NCBI RefSeq assembly: GCF_030852425.1
Contig: NZ_NSDM01000016.1
Span: forward strand, 62,001-126,000
Source of the DNA: Saccharothrix longispora
GTDB taxonomy: Bacteria > Actinomycetota > Actinomycetes > Mycobacteriales > Pseudonocardiaceae
Direction: 5' to 3'
Length of the DNA stretch: 64,000 nt
Positions 33,245-40,682 of the stretch are shown piece after piece (position 1 is the stretch's first letter; each line of letters opens with the position of its first letter). The position numbers and the translations under genes are program-made. The notes below the pieces were generated by a model. That model searched no databases. It was not told the origin of the DNA and worked only from the letters and a program-made list of their open reading frames with translations.

Positions 33245-34081
33245 GTGCGCGCGAAGTTCTCCGCCACCAAGGCCGGACCGCTCGCCTACGCGGTGCTGGT
33301 CGTGGTGCTGCTCGCGTCGGTCTTCCCGCTCTACTACTCGTTCCTCATCGCCAGCAAGGACAACTCGGCGCTCGGCGAGGCGGTGCCGTCGCTCGTGCCG
33401 GGCGGCAACCTGTTCGAGAACCTGGCCCGCGTGTTCGACACCGTCGACTTCTGGCTCGCCATGCAGAACTCGCTGGTCGTCGCGGGCACGGTGGCGATCA
33501 GCAACGTCGTGCTCGGCACGCTCGCGGGCTTCGCGTTCGCCCGGCTGCGGTTCCGGGGCGGCAACGCGCTGTTCCTGGTCGTCGTCGGCACGTCCATGGT
33601 GCCCACGCAGCTCGGCGTCATCCCGCTCTACATGCTGATGTCGGACCTCGACTGGTACGGCACGCTCCAGGCGGTCATCGTGCCCGCGCTGATCGGCGCG
33701 TTCTCGGTGTTCTGGATGCGCCAGGCGTGCGAGGAGTCCGTGCCGTTCGAGCTGGTCGAGGCCGCGCGGGTGGACGGCTGCTCGGTGCTGCGGACGTTCT
33801 GGCACGTCGCGTTCCCGGCGGTGCGGCCGCAGGCGGCGGTGATGGGCATGTTCACGTTCATGACGGCCTGGAACGACTTCTTCTGGCCGCTGATCGTGCT
33901 GGACCCGAACGACAGCCCGACCGTGCAGGTGGCGCTGTCCACGCTGGCGAGCGGCTACTACACGGACTACTCGCTGATGCTCTCCGGCGCGTCGCTCGCG
34001 GTGCTGCCGGTCGTGGCGATCTTCCTCCTGCTGGCACGGCAGATCGTCGGCGGGATCATGCAGGGCGCGGTCAAGGGGTGA
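33245..34081 (+). CDS. cebG: ABC sugar transporter permease (CebG/MalG type)
   Basis: 278 residues with six helices and the MalG-type EAA loop (ELVEAARVDGCSVLRTFWHVAFP), plus the typical FMTAWNDFFWPLIVL segment. GTG 33245 has GTGAGG just upstream; a GTG at 33236 overlaps the cebF stop and is also possible. It ends 8 bases before the beta-glucosidase gene, continuing the operon. Confidence 0.92.
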   Translation: MRAKFSATKAGPLAYAVLVVVLLASVFPLYYSFLIASKDNSALGEAVPSLVPGGNLFENLARVFDTVDFWLAMQNSLVVAGTVAISNVVLGTLAGFAFARLRFRGGNALFLVVVGTSMVPTQLGVIPLYMLMSDLDWYGTLQAVIVPALIGAFSVFWMRQACEESVPFELVEAARVDGCSVLRTFWHVAFPAVRPQAAVMGMFTFMTAWNDFFWPLIVLDPNDSPTVQVALSTLASGYYTDYSLMLSGASLAVLPVVAIFLLLARQIVGGIMQGAVKG

Positions 34082-34089
34082 GGACTCGA

Positions 34090-35496
34090 ATGACGACAAC
34101 CGACCCGGCCACCGAGGTCGACCTGCTGCGCTTCCCGCCGGACTTCCTGTGGGGCGCGGCGACGGCGGCGTTCCAGATCGAGGGCGCCACCACCGAGGAC
34201 GGGCGCGGACCGTCCATCTGGGACACCTTCGCGGCACGCCCGGGCGCGGTGCTGGGCGGCGACACGGGCGATCCGGCGTGCGACCACTACCGGCGCTACG
34301 CCTCGGACGTGGAGCTGGTGGCCGGGCTGGGCCTGGGCGCCTACCGGTTCTCCGTCGCGTGGCCGCGCGTGCAGCCCACCGGCGCAGGCCGCGTCGAGCC
34401 GAGGGGGCTCGACTTCTACGACCGCCTGGTGGACGAGCTGCTCGGCCGGGGCGTGCGCCCGGTCGCGACGCTCTACCACTGGGACCTCCCGCAGGCGCTG
34501 GAGGACGCGGGCGGGTGGCGGTCGCGCGACACGTCGTACCGGTTCGCCGACTACGCGGCGTTCGTGCACGAGCGCCTGGCCGACCGGGTGCAGCTGTGGA
34601 CGACGCTCAACGAGCCGTGGTGCTCGGCGTTCCTCGGGTACGCCGACGGCGTCCACGCGCCCGGCGTGGTCGACCCGAAGGGCGCGCTGGAGGCCGCGCA
34701 CCACCTGCTGCTCGGTCACGGCCTGGCGGTGGAGGCGATGCGCGCGCAGGCGCCGGCGGACCACCGGCTCTCCATCGTGCTGAACTTCTGCTCGGTGACG
34801 CCGGACTCCGACCCCGAGGCGGCCCGCCGCGTCGACGGCCTCCAGAACCGGCTGTTCCTCGACCCGCTGGCCGGTCGCGGCTACCCGGAGGACGTGCTGG
34901 CCGACACCGCGTGGCTGGGCGACTGGTCCGCGGTGGTGCGGGAGGGCGACCTGGACGTGATCGCCGCGCCCCTCGACTGGATGGGCGTCAACTACTACAG
35001 CCCCACCCGCGTCGCGCTGTCCGACGACCCGGCGTTCGTCCCCGGCGGCCCGCACCCCGGTCTGCGCGGGGTCGAGTTCCTGCCCGCGAGGGGGGAGGTC
35101 ACCGGGTTCGGCTGGGAGGTGGACGCGTCGTCGTTCACCGCCCTGCTGGAACGCCTGGGCCGGGACGTCGACGTGCCGCTGGTGGTCACCGAGAACGGGT
35201 CGGCGTTCCCCGACGAGGTCGTGGACGGCGAGGTGGACGACGTCGAGCGGACCCGCTACCTGGTCGACCACCTGCGCGCCGTGCACCGGGCGGTGCAGGC
35301 GGGCGTGGACGTGCGCGGGTACTTCGCGTGGTCGCTGCTGGACAACTTCGAGTGGGCCGCCGGGTACAGCCAGCGGTTCGGCATCGTGCACGTGGACTAC
35401 GCCACGCAGGTCCGCACGGTGAAGCGCAGCGGCCGCACCCTCGCCCGCGTGGTGGGCGCGAACGCCGTGCCGGCGACCGGGTACGACGTGGTGTGA
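34090..35496 (+). CDS. bglC: GH1 beta-glucosidase
   Basis: 468 residues, normal for family GH1. The N-terminal FPPDFLWGAATAAFQIEGA signature, acid/base E175 in TLNEP and nucleophile E368 in VTENG are all present, along with YHWDLPQAL and SLLDNFEWAAGY. No signal peptide, so it works inside the cell on sugars brought in by the upstream importer, splitting cellobiose or related beta-glucosides to glucose. ATG 34090 has GTGAGGA about 8 bases upstream. It is last in the operon and converges on cebR with a shared terminator. The gene symbol follows streptomycete usage and is by analogy. Confidence 0.94.
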   Translation: MTTTDPATEVDLLRFPPDFLWGAATAAFQIEGATTEDGRGPSIWDTFAARPGAVLGGDTGDPACDHYRRYASDVELVAGLGLGAYRFSVAWPRVQPTGAGRVEPRGLDFYDRLVDELLGRGVRPVATLYHWDLPQALEDAGGWRSRDTSYRFADYAAFVHERLADRVQLWTTLNEPWCSAFLGYADGVHAPGVVDPKGALEAAHHLLLGHGLAVEAMRAQAPADHRLSIVLNFCSVTPDSDPEAARRVDGLQNRLFLDPLAGRGYPEDVLADTAWLGDWSAVVREGDLDVIAAPLDWMGVNYYSPTRVALSDDPAFVPGGPHPGLRGVEFLPARGEVTGFGWEVDASSFTALLERLGRDVDVPLVVTENGSAFPDEVVDGEVDDVERTRYLVDHLRAVHRAVQAGVDVRGYFAWSLLDNFEWAAGYSQRFGIVHVDYATQVRTVKRSGRTLARVVGANAVPATGYDVV

Positions 35497-35507
35497 CGCC
35501 GGGTCCG

Positions 35508-35543
35508 GCGGGCCGGGCCCTCCGAGGGGAGGGGCCGGCCCGC
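35508..35543. terminator. Bidirectional terminator between beta-glucosidase and cebR
   Basis: A 16-bp GC-rich stem with one mismatch (gcgggccgggccctcc against its near complement) and a 4-base loop lies between the two convergent stop codons. Confidence 0.75.
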
Positions 35544-36574
35544 TACGGCGCGGACTCGCGCTTGACCAGGGTGGTCGGCAGCACCTCGCGCCGCGCCTTG
35601 ACCGGCTCCTCGCGCAGCAGCCGCAGCAGGTGGGTGACCATGTGCCGCACCTGGGCGGTCGTGTCCTGCCGCACGCTGGTCAGGGAGGGGGTGGTGTGCG
35701 GCGCGATCATCGGGTGGTCGTCGAAGCCGACGACCGCCACGTCCTCCGGCACGCGCCTGCCCGCCTCGCGCAGCGCGTCCAGCGCGCCCGCCGCCATGTG
35801 GTCGGAGGCGATGAACGCGGCGTCGAGGTCGGGCACCCGGGCCAGCAGCGCCTGCATGGCGCGCTTGCCGCCCTCGCGGGAGAAGCCGCCGTCCTCGGTC
35901 ATCAGCTGCGTGGTCTCGTCGTCGGCGCCCACCGCGAGCCGCCAGCCCGCGAGCCGGTCCATCGCCGAGTGCTCGTCCAACGGGCCCGTCACCGACACGA
36001 TCTTCTTGCGCCCCATCGAGATCAGGTGCTCGGTGGCGAGCAGGCCGCCGCCCTCGTTGTCGTGGTCCACGAGGTGCAGGCCGCGCAGCGAGCCCCACGG
36101 GCGGCCGGCGAAGACGGCGGGCAGCGGCAGCTTGCGCGTCGCCTGGAGGATCTGGTCGCCCTTGTGCGGGACGAACATCAGCGCGCCGTCCACGTGCCCG
36201 CCGGCCAGGAACCGCTCGGCGCGCGCCTGGTCCTGCGGCGAGTGCACCAGCATCAGCACCATCTGCACGTCGGCGTCGGCGAGCGCGCGCGCCGCGGAGC
36301 GGATCAGCCACGCGAAGTGCGGGTCGTCGAAGATCTTCGGCTCCGGCTCGGAGAACACCACCGCCACCGCGCCGGTCCGCCTGGTCACGAGGGCCCGCGC
36401 GGCGTGGTTGGGCTGGTAGCCCAGCTCCACCACGGCCGCGGTGACCGCCTCGTGCGCCTCCGGGCTCACCCGGGGTGAGGCGTTGAGCACCCGCGACGCC
36501 GTCGCACGGGAAACGCCAGCCTTCGCCGCTACGTCCTCCAGCGTGGGCCGGGCGCTGTGCGATTGGACGGACAC
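35543..36574 (-). CDS. cebR: LacI-family repressor of the beta-glucoside operon (CebR/CelR-like)
   Basis: About 343 residues: LacI HTH (PTLEDVAAKAGVSRATASRVL, hinge YQPNHAARALVTRRT) and a sugar-binding domain with VVFSEPEPKIFDDPHFAWLI, VDGALMFVPHKGD and VVGFDDHPMIAPHTTPSLTS. The VTRRTGAVAVVFSE region closely resembles CelR/CebR proteins that sense cellobiose. Of three in-frame GTG codons, the one at 36574 has the best distance from AGGAG. It is convergent with the operon it is expected to repress. An AGCGCTCTCA half-operator lies 60-70 bases upstream of its start, so it likely limits its own expression. Confidence 0.9.
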   Translation of the reverse strand: MSVQSHSARPTLEDVAAKAGVSRATASRVLNASPRVSPEAHEAVTAAVVELGYQPNHAARALVTRRTGAVAVVFSEPEPKIFDDPHFAWLIRSAARALADADVQMVLMLVHSPQDQARAERFLAGGHVDGALMFVPHKGDQILQATRKLPLPAVFAGRPWGSLRGLHLVDHDNEGGGLLATEHLISMGRKKIVSVTGPLDEHSAMDRLAGWRLAVGADDETTQLMTEDGGFSREGGKRAMQALLARVPDLDAAFIASDHMAAGALDALREAGRRVPEDVAVVGFDDHPMIAPHTTPSLTSVRQDTTAQVRHMVTHLLRLLREEPVKARREVLPTTLVKRESAP

Positions 36575-36612
36575 GAGCACCACTCCTCGACGATCGCCGT
36601 ACGAGGTCCAGC

Positions 36613-37698
36613 TTAGCCCGAGGCGATCTGTTGGGAAGCGCTCTCACGCACGCCCGGACGGGCGATCCCCGCACCGGTCGCGGAGATCGACACGCGGTGC
36701 AGGCCGTCCTCCCGGCGGGTCGACGCGACCAGGCCCGCGCGGGCCGCCGTGCGCACCAGCCCGGTCTCCGCGGGCAGGCACCAGCCGACCAGTTCCGCGT
36801 ACCCGGCGGCACGCGCGGTGCGGACCAGCGCGCCGAGCAGCGCCGTCCCCACGCCCCGACCCTGCCAGGCGTCCTCCACCAGCAGCGACACCTCGGCGCT
36901 GTCCGGAGTGGACATCGGGATCAGCTGGCCGAGCGCGATGACCCGGTCGGCGCAGTGGGCGACGACCGTGGTGCCGCGCGGCGGGCTGAGCAGCCGGTGG
37001 AGCCAGCGCCTGGGCACGGTCCGCACCCCCGCGTGGTACCGGTTGAACAGGGTGCCCATCGAGCAGCGCGCGTGCAGCGCGGCCACCGCGTCCTCGTCAC
37101 CCGTGCGGCCGGGCCGCAGCACGACGGCCATGCCGTCCCCGGTGACCAGCGCGGTCGGCTGCGGCGCGACCACGCCGCCGCCCGCCAGCAGGTCCAGCAG
37201 TGCCCGCGCCCGCGCCAGCTCCACCTGCGTGAACGGCGCCCAGCCGCGCCGGGCGACGACCACCGTGCCGTCCCGCGCGACGAGTCGCGCGGAGTTCTCG
37301 CCGGGGTCCTCGACGCCGCTGTCGGGCACGGCCACCACCGAGTCGGCCGCCAGCACGGCGCGCAGCGCGTCGCACAGCGTGCCGGGGTCGCGCACGGCGT
37401 GGCCGGCCGCCCGCAGGGCCGCCGTCGGCGCGTCCACCAGGTCGCGCACGTCCGCCCGGGTGATGCCGACGCACCGGCCGCCCTCGGCCCGCACGGCCGC
37501 GACCAGGTCGGCGGGCAGCAGGTCCGGGTCGCCGCCCCGCACGACCAGCTCGTCGAGCACCCCTCCGGGCACCGGGATCACGGACAGGGCCAGCACGTTG
37601 CAGTCCCGGTCGGCCAGCCTCGTGGTGATCCGGGCCAGCGCGCCGGGGCTGTCGTCGAGCTCGACGCGCAGCCGCCAGGTCTTCGGTGTGGGCTCCAT
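36613..37698 (-). CDS. ACT domain plus GNAT acetyltransferase-like protein
   Basis: 361 residues. Residues 6-75 form an ACT domain (WRLRVELDDSPGALARITTRL), typical of amino acid-binding regulation. The middle part (80-195) is alpha/beta and not recognised. Residues 205-345 form a GNAT fold with the acetyl-CoA loop in VEDAWQGRGVGTALL. This domain order occurs in actinobacterial proteins of unknown role, suggesting acetylation controlled by an amino acid. Start ATG 37698. Its 3' end holds the cebR operator, so the genes are adjacent but probably regulated separately. Confidence 0.8.
   Translation of the reverse strand: MEPTPKTWRLRVELDDSPGALARITTRLADRDCNVLALSVIPVPGGVLDELVVRGGDPDLLPADLVAAVRAEGGRCVGITRADVRDLVDAPTAALRAAGHAVRDPGTLCDALRAVLAADSVVAVPDSGVEDPGENSARLVARDGTVVVARRGWAPFTQVELARARALLDLLAGGGVVAPQPTALVTGDGMAVVLRPGRTGDEDAVAALHARCSMGTLFNRYHAGVRTVPRRWLHRLLSPPRGTTVVAHCADRVIALGQLIPMSTPDSAEVSLLVEDAWQGRGVGTALLGALVRTARAAGYAELVGWCLPAETGLVRTAARAGLVASTRREDGLHRVSISATGAGIARPGVRESASQQIASG
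36633..36646 (-). promoter_or_regulatory. Imperfect CebR-type operator upstream of cebR
   Basis: GGGAAGCGCTCTCA keeps the right half (AGCGCTCTCA) of the perfect operators at 30907, with a degenerate left half. It lies inside the last codons of the GNAT gene, upstream of the cebR start. Confidence 0.6.
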
Positions 37699-37786
37699 GC
37701 GCCCAGGCTGCTGCGGCGAGGTTGCCGATCGGGGACGCGGGCGTTTCGGGCCCGTTGACGATCCCGTCGGTCCCGTCGGCCCGGCG

Positions 37787-38173
37787 TCAGTCCCGGCAGG
37801 AGGGCGGCGGCAGCGGGTTGAGCGGGCTGCACGGCCACTCGGTGCTGCGCGTCTTCGTGGTCGTGGTCACCGGCGGCGGCGCCTCGGTGGTCTCCACCGG
37901 CGGCGGTGGCGGCGCGACCGGTGTCGGGGTGGTGGTCGTCGTGGTCCTCACCGTCGTCGTGGTGGTCGAGCTCGACGGCGCGGTCACCGCGTCGGTGGTC
38001 ACCGCGCTCGGCGTCGACGACGTGGTGGTCGACGGGCGACCGGTGATCCAGGTCGAGGAGGGGATGTCGGCGTCCGCGCCGCCGGCCGACGCGTCGATGT
38101 ACAGGCCGATGAGGACCCCCGTCAGCGCCGACGCCGCCACGGCCAGGCCGCACGTCGCCCACAGCACCCGCAC
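37787..38173 (-). CDS. Small membrane-anchored or secreted Thr/Pro-rich protein
   Basis: 128 residues. GTG 38173 follows AGGAGG by 6 bases, which settles the start (the frame is open to 38206). The N-terminus has one hydrophobic helix (WATCGLAVAASALTGVLIG), then an extracytoplasmic stretch made almost wholly of Thr, Ser, Pro and Val, ending in a small Cys-containing tail (WPCSPLNPLPPPSC). This looks like a wall-spanning stalk without a folded domain. Function unknown. Confidence 0.65.
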   Translation of the reverse strand: MRVLWATCGLAVAASALTGVLIGLYIDASAGGADADIPSSTWITGRPSTTTSSTPSAVTTDAVTAPSSSTTTTTVRTTTTTTPTPVAPPPPPVETTEAPPPVTTTTKTRSTEWPCSPLNPLPPPSCRD

Positions 38174-38270
38174 CGCAGTCCTCCTCAGAACGCATCCGTG
38201 CAGCACACGCCGAGCGGCAGAACAGTACCGCCCGGCGGAAGCGGGGTCGGCGGGCCCGGGCCGGCCCCGC

Positions 38271-38663
38271 TCACCCGCGTTCCCCGCGTCGCAGCGCCGC
38301 CAACCTGCGATCCAGCGTCGCCGTGCCCAGCACGCGCGCCAGCACCAGCCCGGCCCCGGACAGGCCCGCCACCAGCACCGCGCCGGTCATGTGCCAGGTC
38401 GGCGAATCACCCGTACAGGTGAATACCTCGGTGAACTTCTCCGACGAGCAGGTGACGAACGGGACCGGGGCCAACCCGATGCTCGCCGCCGACACCCCGC
38501 CGAGCAGCGCGGAGCCGAACGTGCGCATCAGCGGGAACGCGGCGTTGGCCGCGCCGACCGCCGCGATGGCGAACAGCAGCGGCACGGGGCTGGGGAACGA
38601 GCCGAACAGGGCGCACCCGAGCATCAGCGCGCACACGACCGCCAACCCCGCCCTTTCGCCCAC
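38271..38663 (-). CDS. Hypothetical multi-pass membrane protein
   Basis: 130 residues with four hydrophobic segments (LAVVCALMLGCALFG, LLFAIAAVGAANAAF, LLGGVSAASIGLAPV, MTGAVLVAGLSGAGLVLA) and two cysteines in an outside loop (VTCSSEKFTEVFTC). A GTG start at 38663 is used; a TTG after GAAAGGGCGGGG is an alternative. Not recognised. Divergent from the DM13 gene. Confidence 0.6.
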   Translation of the reverse strand: MGERAGLAVVCALMLGCALFGSFPSPVPLLFAIAAVGAANAAFPLMRTFGSALLGGVSAASIGLAPVPFVTCSSEKFTEVFTCTGDSPTWHMTGAVLVAGLSGAGLVLARVLGTATLDRRLAALRRGERG

Positions 38664-38790
38664 CGGGTGACCCTAACAACGCCGCCGCGCGACGTCAGGA
38701 CTTCGTAAGGCGATTCGCGGACACGGGTGACGCCCGATTCGCCAGGCTTGTCGGGAGTCCCCGACCGGGGACGGACGAGGAAGGCGGACG

Positions 38791-39333
38791 ATGTCCAAGC
38801 GCGTGGTCGTGACCGTGGTGGCCGGTGTCGTGGTGGTGGGGCTCGTGGTGGGGGTGGCGCTGTTCCAGCCGTGGCGGCTGTGGACGGACCGGACGGCCGA
38901 CGAGGCCCTCCTCGTCCCGGTCGCGACGGCCCCGGCCACGTCGGCGGCGTCCACCGCGTCGGCGGTCCCGACCACCACGACGCCGGCGGGGCCGGTGGCG
39001 CTGGCCTCCGGCCCGTTCCGCTCGCTGGAGCACGCCACGACGGGCAGCGCGACGCTGGTCCGGCTGCCGGGTGGTGGGCACGCCGTGCAGTTCGAGTCGC
39101 TGGACACCAGTGACGGCCCGGACCTGTACGTGTACCTGTCGGACAAGCCCTCGGACTCGCCGGAATCCGCGTTCGGCTCCGGTTTCACGAACCTGGGGAA
39201 ATTGCGGGCGAACCGGGGCGACCAGGTCTACGAAGTGCCGGCCGGAACGGCCTTGGACGCCGTCCGCAGCGTCGTGATCTGGTGCGAGAGGTTTTCCGCC
39301 GGGTTCGCCGTAGCACCCCTGGAACAGCCGTGA
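38791..39333 (+). CDS. DM13 domain-containing membrane-anchored protein
   Basis: 180 residues: an N-terminal helix (VVVTVVAGVVVVGLVVGVAL), a Thr/Ala-rich linker (to about 75), then a DM13 domain (GPFRSLEHATTGSATLVRLPGG, LDTSDGPDLYVYLSD, LGKLRANRGDQVYEVP, VVIWCERFSAGFAVAPL). The single cysteine before F-S-V-x-F is the conserved residue suggested to be a redox or heme-like site in DM13 proteins. GGAAGG lies upstream of the ATG. Exact role unknown; it would act outside the membrane. Confidence 0.85.
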   Translation: MSKRVVVTVVAGVVVVGLVVGVALFQPWRLWTDRTADEALLVPVATAPATSAASTASAVPTTTTPAGPVALASGPFRSLEHATTGSATLVRLPGGGHAVQFESLDTSDGPDLYVYLSDKPSDSPESAFGSGFTNLGKLRANRGDQVYEVPAGTALDAVRSVVIWCERFSAGFAVAPLEQP

Positions 39334-39388
39334 CACCGCGCGGAAACACGAACCCGGCGACCCGGGCGGGTTCCGGGCTTTCGCCGTA

Positions 39389-39418
39389 TTGACGTATCTG
39401 GTCTAGACCACATAGGGT
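39389..39418 (+). promoter_or_regulatory. Promoter with a DasR-type (dre) operator
   Basis: TTGACG (39389-39394) and TAGGGT (39413-39418), 18 bases apart, flank the perfect palindrome TGGTCTAGACCA (39399-39410), the core of the DasR consensus. The next plus-strand gene is the AraC regulator at 39594, leaving a leader of about 170 bases in which no convincing gene was seen. Confidence 0.75.
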
Positions 39419-39593
39419 GATGGGCAGCACAACGTCCCTCGTGGGTGGGCGGGCGGATGCCCCACCGACGAGGAGCCGGCTCACTGGGGTGGGCCACCCG
39501 TTGGCGGCGGCGCGGCACCTCTCTCCCCGAGTCGCGCCGCCGCACACGGTCCCCGGACGTGACGCACGCCGCACCTGATGCACACTGGGTGCG

Positions 39594-40583
39594 ATGCTCA
39601 CCAGGACCATCGCCATCCACTACGTGACCGCGGCGCTGCGCGGGGCGGTTCGGTGCGGTCACGACCCCGCGGAGTTCCTCGGACCCGCCGGGATCGGCGA
39701 GGCGCTGCTGGGCGACGAGCGCGCCAGGGTCACGCCCGAGCAGTACTCCACGCTGGTCAGGGCCCTGTGGGACGTGCTGGGCGACGAGTTCGTGGGCCTG
39801 GGGCCGAGGCCGAGCAAGCGCGGCACGTTCGCCACGATGTGCCTGCTCGCGGTGCACTGCCCGTCGCTGGACGACGCGCTGCGGCGCGGGCTCGCGTTCT
39901 ACGGGCTGTTCGACGTGCGGCCCGCGATGGCGCTGGGCGAGCGGGACGGCGCCGCCGCGTTCACCCTGGCCGCGCAGGACGTGGACGACCCGGACCGGTT
40001 CCTGGTCGAGTCGCTGCTGGTGCTGTGGCACCGCTTCTCGTCGTGGCTGATCGGGCGGCGCATCCCGCTGCGCGGCGTCGACCTGGCCTACCCCGAACCG
40101 CCGCACGGCGCGGAGTACCACCTGATCTTCGGGGCGCCGCTGAGGTTCGGCGCGCCCGCGACCACGCTCACGTTCGACACGCGGTTCCTGCGGATGCCGG
40201 TCGTGCAGGACGAGGCGGCGCTGCGGCGGTTCCTGCGCAACTCGCCCGCCGAGCTGCTCTCCCGGCGCGACTACGGCGCGGACGCGTCCAGCCAGGTCCG
40301 GCGGATGCTCGGCGGCGGGGTGGTGGGCCTGGACAACGTCGCCGCGCGGCTCGGCGTGAGCGCGCCGACCCTGCGCCGCAGGCTGACGGCCGAGGGCACG
40401 TCGTTCCGCGAGGTGCGCGAGCAGCTGCTGCGCGACCAGGCGGTGGCGAGCCTCGTGCGGGGCGGCGAATCGGTGGAGGAGCTGGCGCTGCGGCTGGGCT
40501 TCTCCGAGGCGAGCGCCTTCCACCGGGCGTTCAAGCGCTGGACGGGCACCAGCCCCGGCACCTACCGGGGCGGGGTCGGCTGA
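39594..40583 (+). CDS. AraC family transcriptional regulator (arabinose-binding-like N-terminal domain)
   Basis: 329 residues. The N-terminal 190 residues match the Arabinose_bd-type domain found in ArgR/OruR-like regulators (AVRCGHDPAEFLGPAGI, RALWDVLGDEFVGLG). The C-terminal 90 residues are two HTH motifs (NVAARLGVSAPTLRRRLTAEG, then VEELALRLGFSEASAFHRAFKRWTG). ATG 39594 has a weak GGGTG upstream. A DasR-type operator lies 190 bases upstream, so it may be part of the response to N-acetylglucosamine; target genes are unknown. Confidence 0.88.
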   Translation: MLTRTIAIHYVTAALRGAVRCGHDPAEFLGPAGIGEALLGDERARVTPEQYSTLVRALWDVLGDEFVGLGPRPSKRGTFATMCLLAVHCPSLDDALRRGLAFYGLFDVRPAMALGERDGAAAFTLAAQDVDDPDRFLVESLLVLWHRFSSWLIGRRIPLRGVDLAYPEPPHGAEYHLIFGAPLRFGAPATTLTFDTRFLRMPVVQDEAALRRFLRNSPAELLSRRDYGADASSQVRRMLGGGVVGLDNVAARLGVSAPTLRRRLTAEGTSFREVREQLLRDQAVASLVRGGESVEELALRLGFSEASAFHRAFKRWTGTSPGTYRGGVG

Positions 40584-40682
40584 CCCGGTGCGGAACTGCG
40601 GCCGAACGGACGTGTCCGGCGAATCTCCCACGCGGTGCACTGGTATCGCGAAAACTCATCACCACACCCCGCGGGAGTGCCC

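Noticed and set aside
39420..39581. A 53-codon frame in the leader before the AraC gene
   Set aside because: Its ATG lies upstream of the expected transcription start and has no ribosome site; composition is not convincing.
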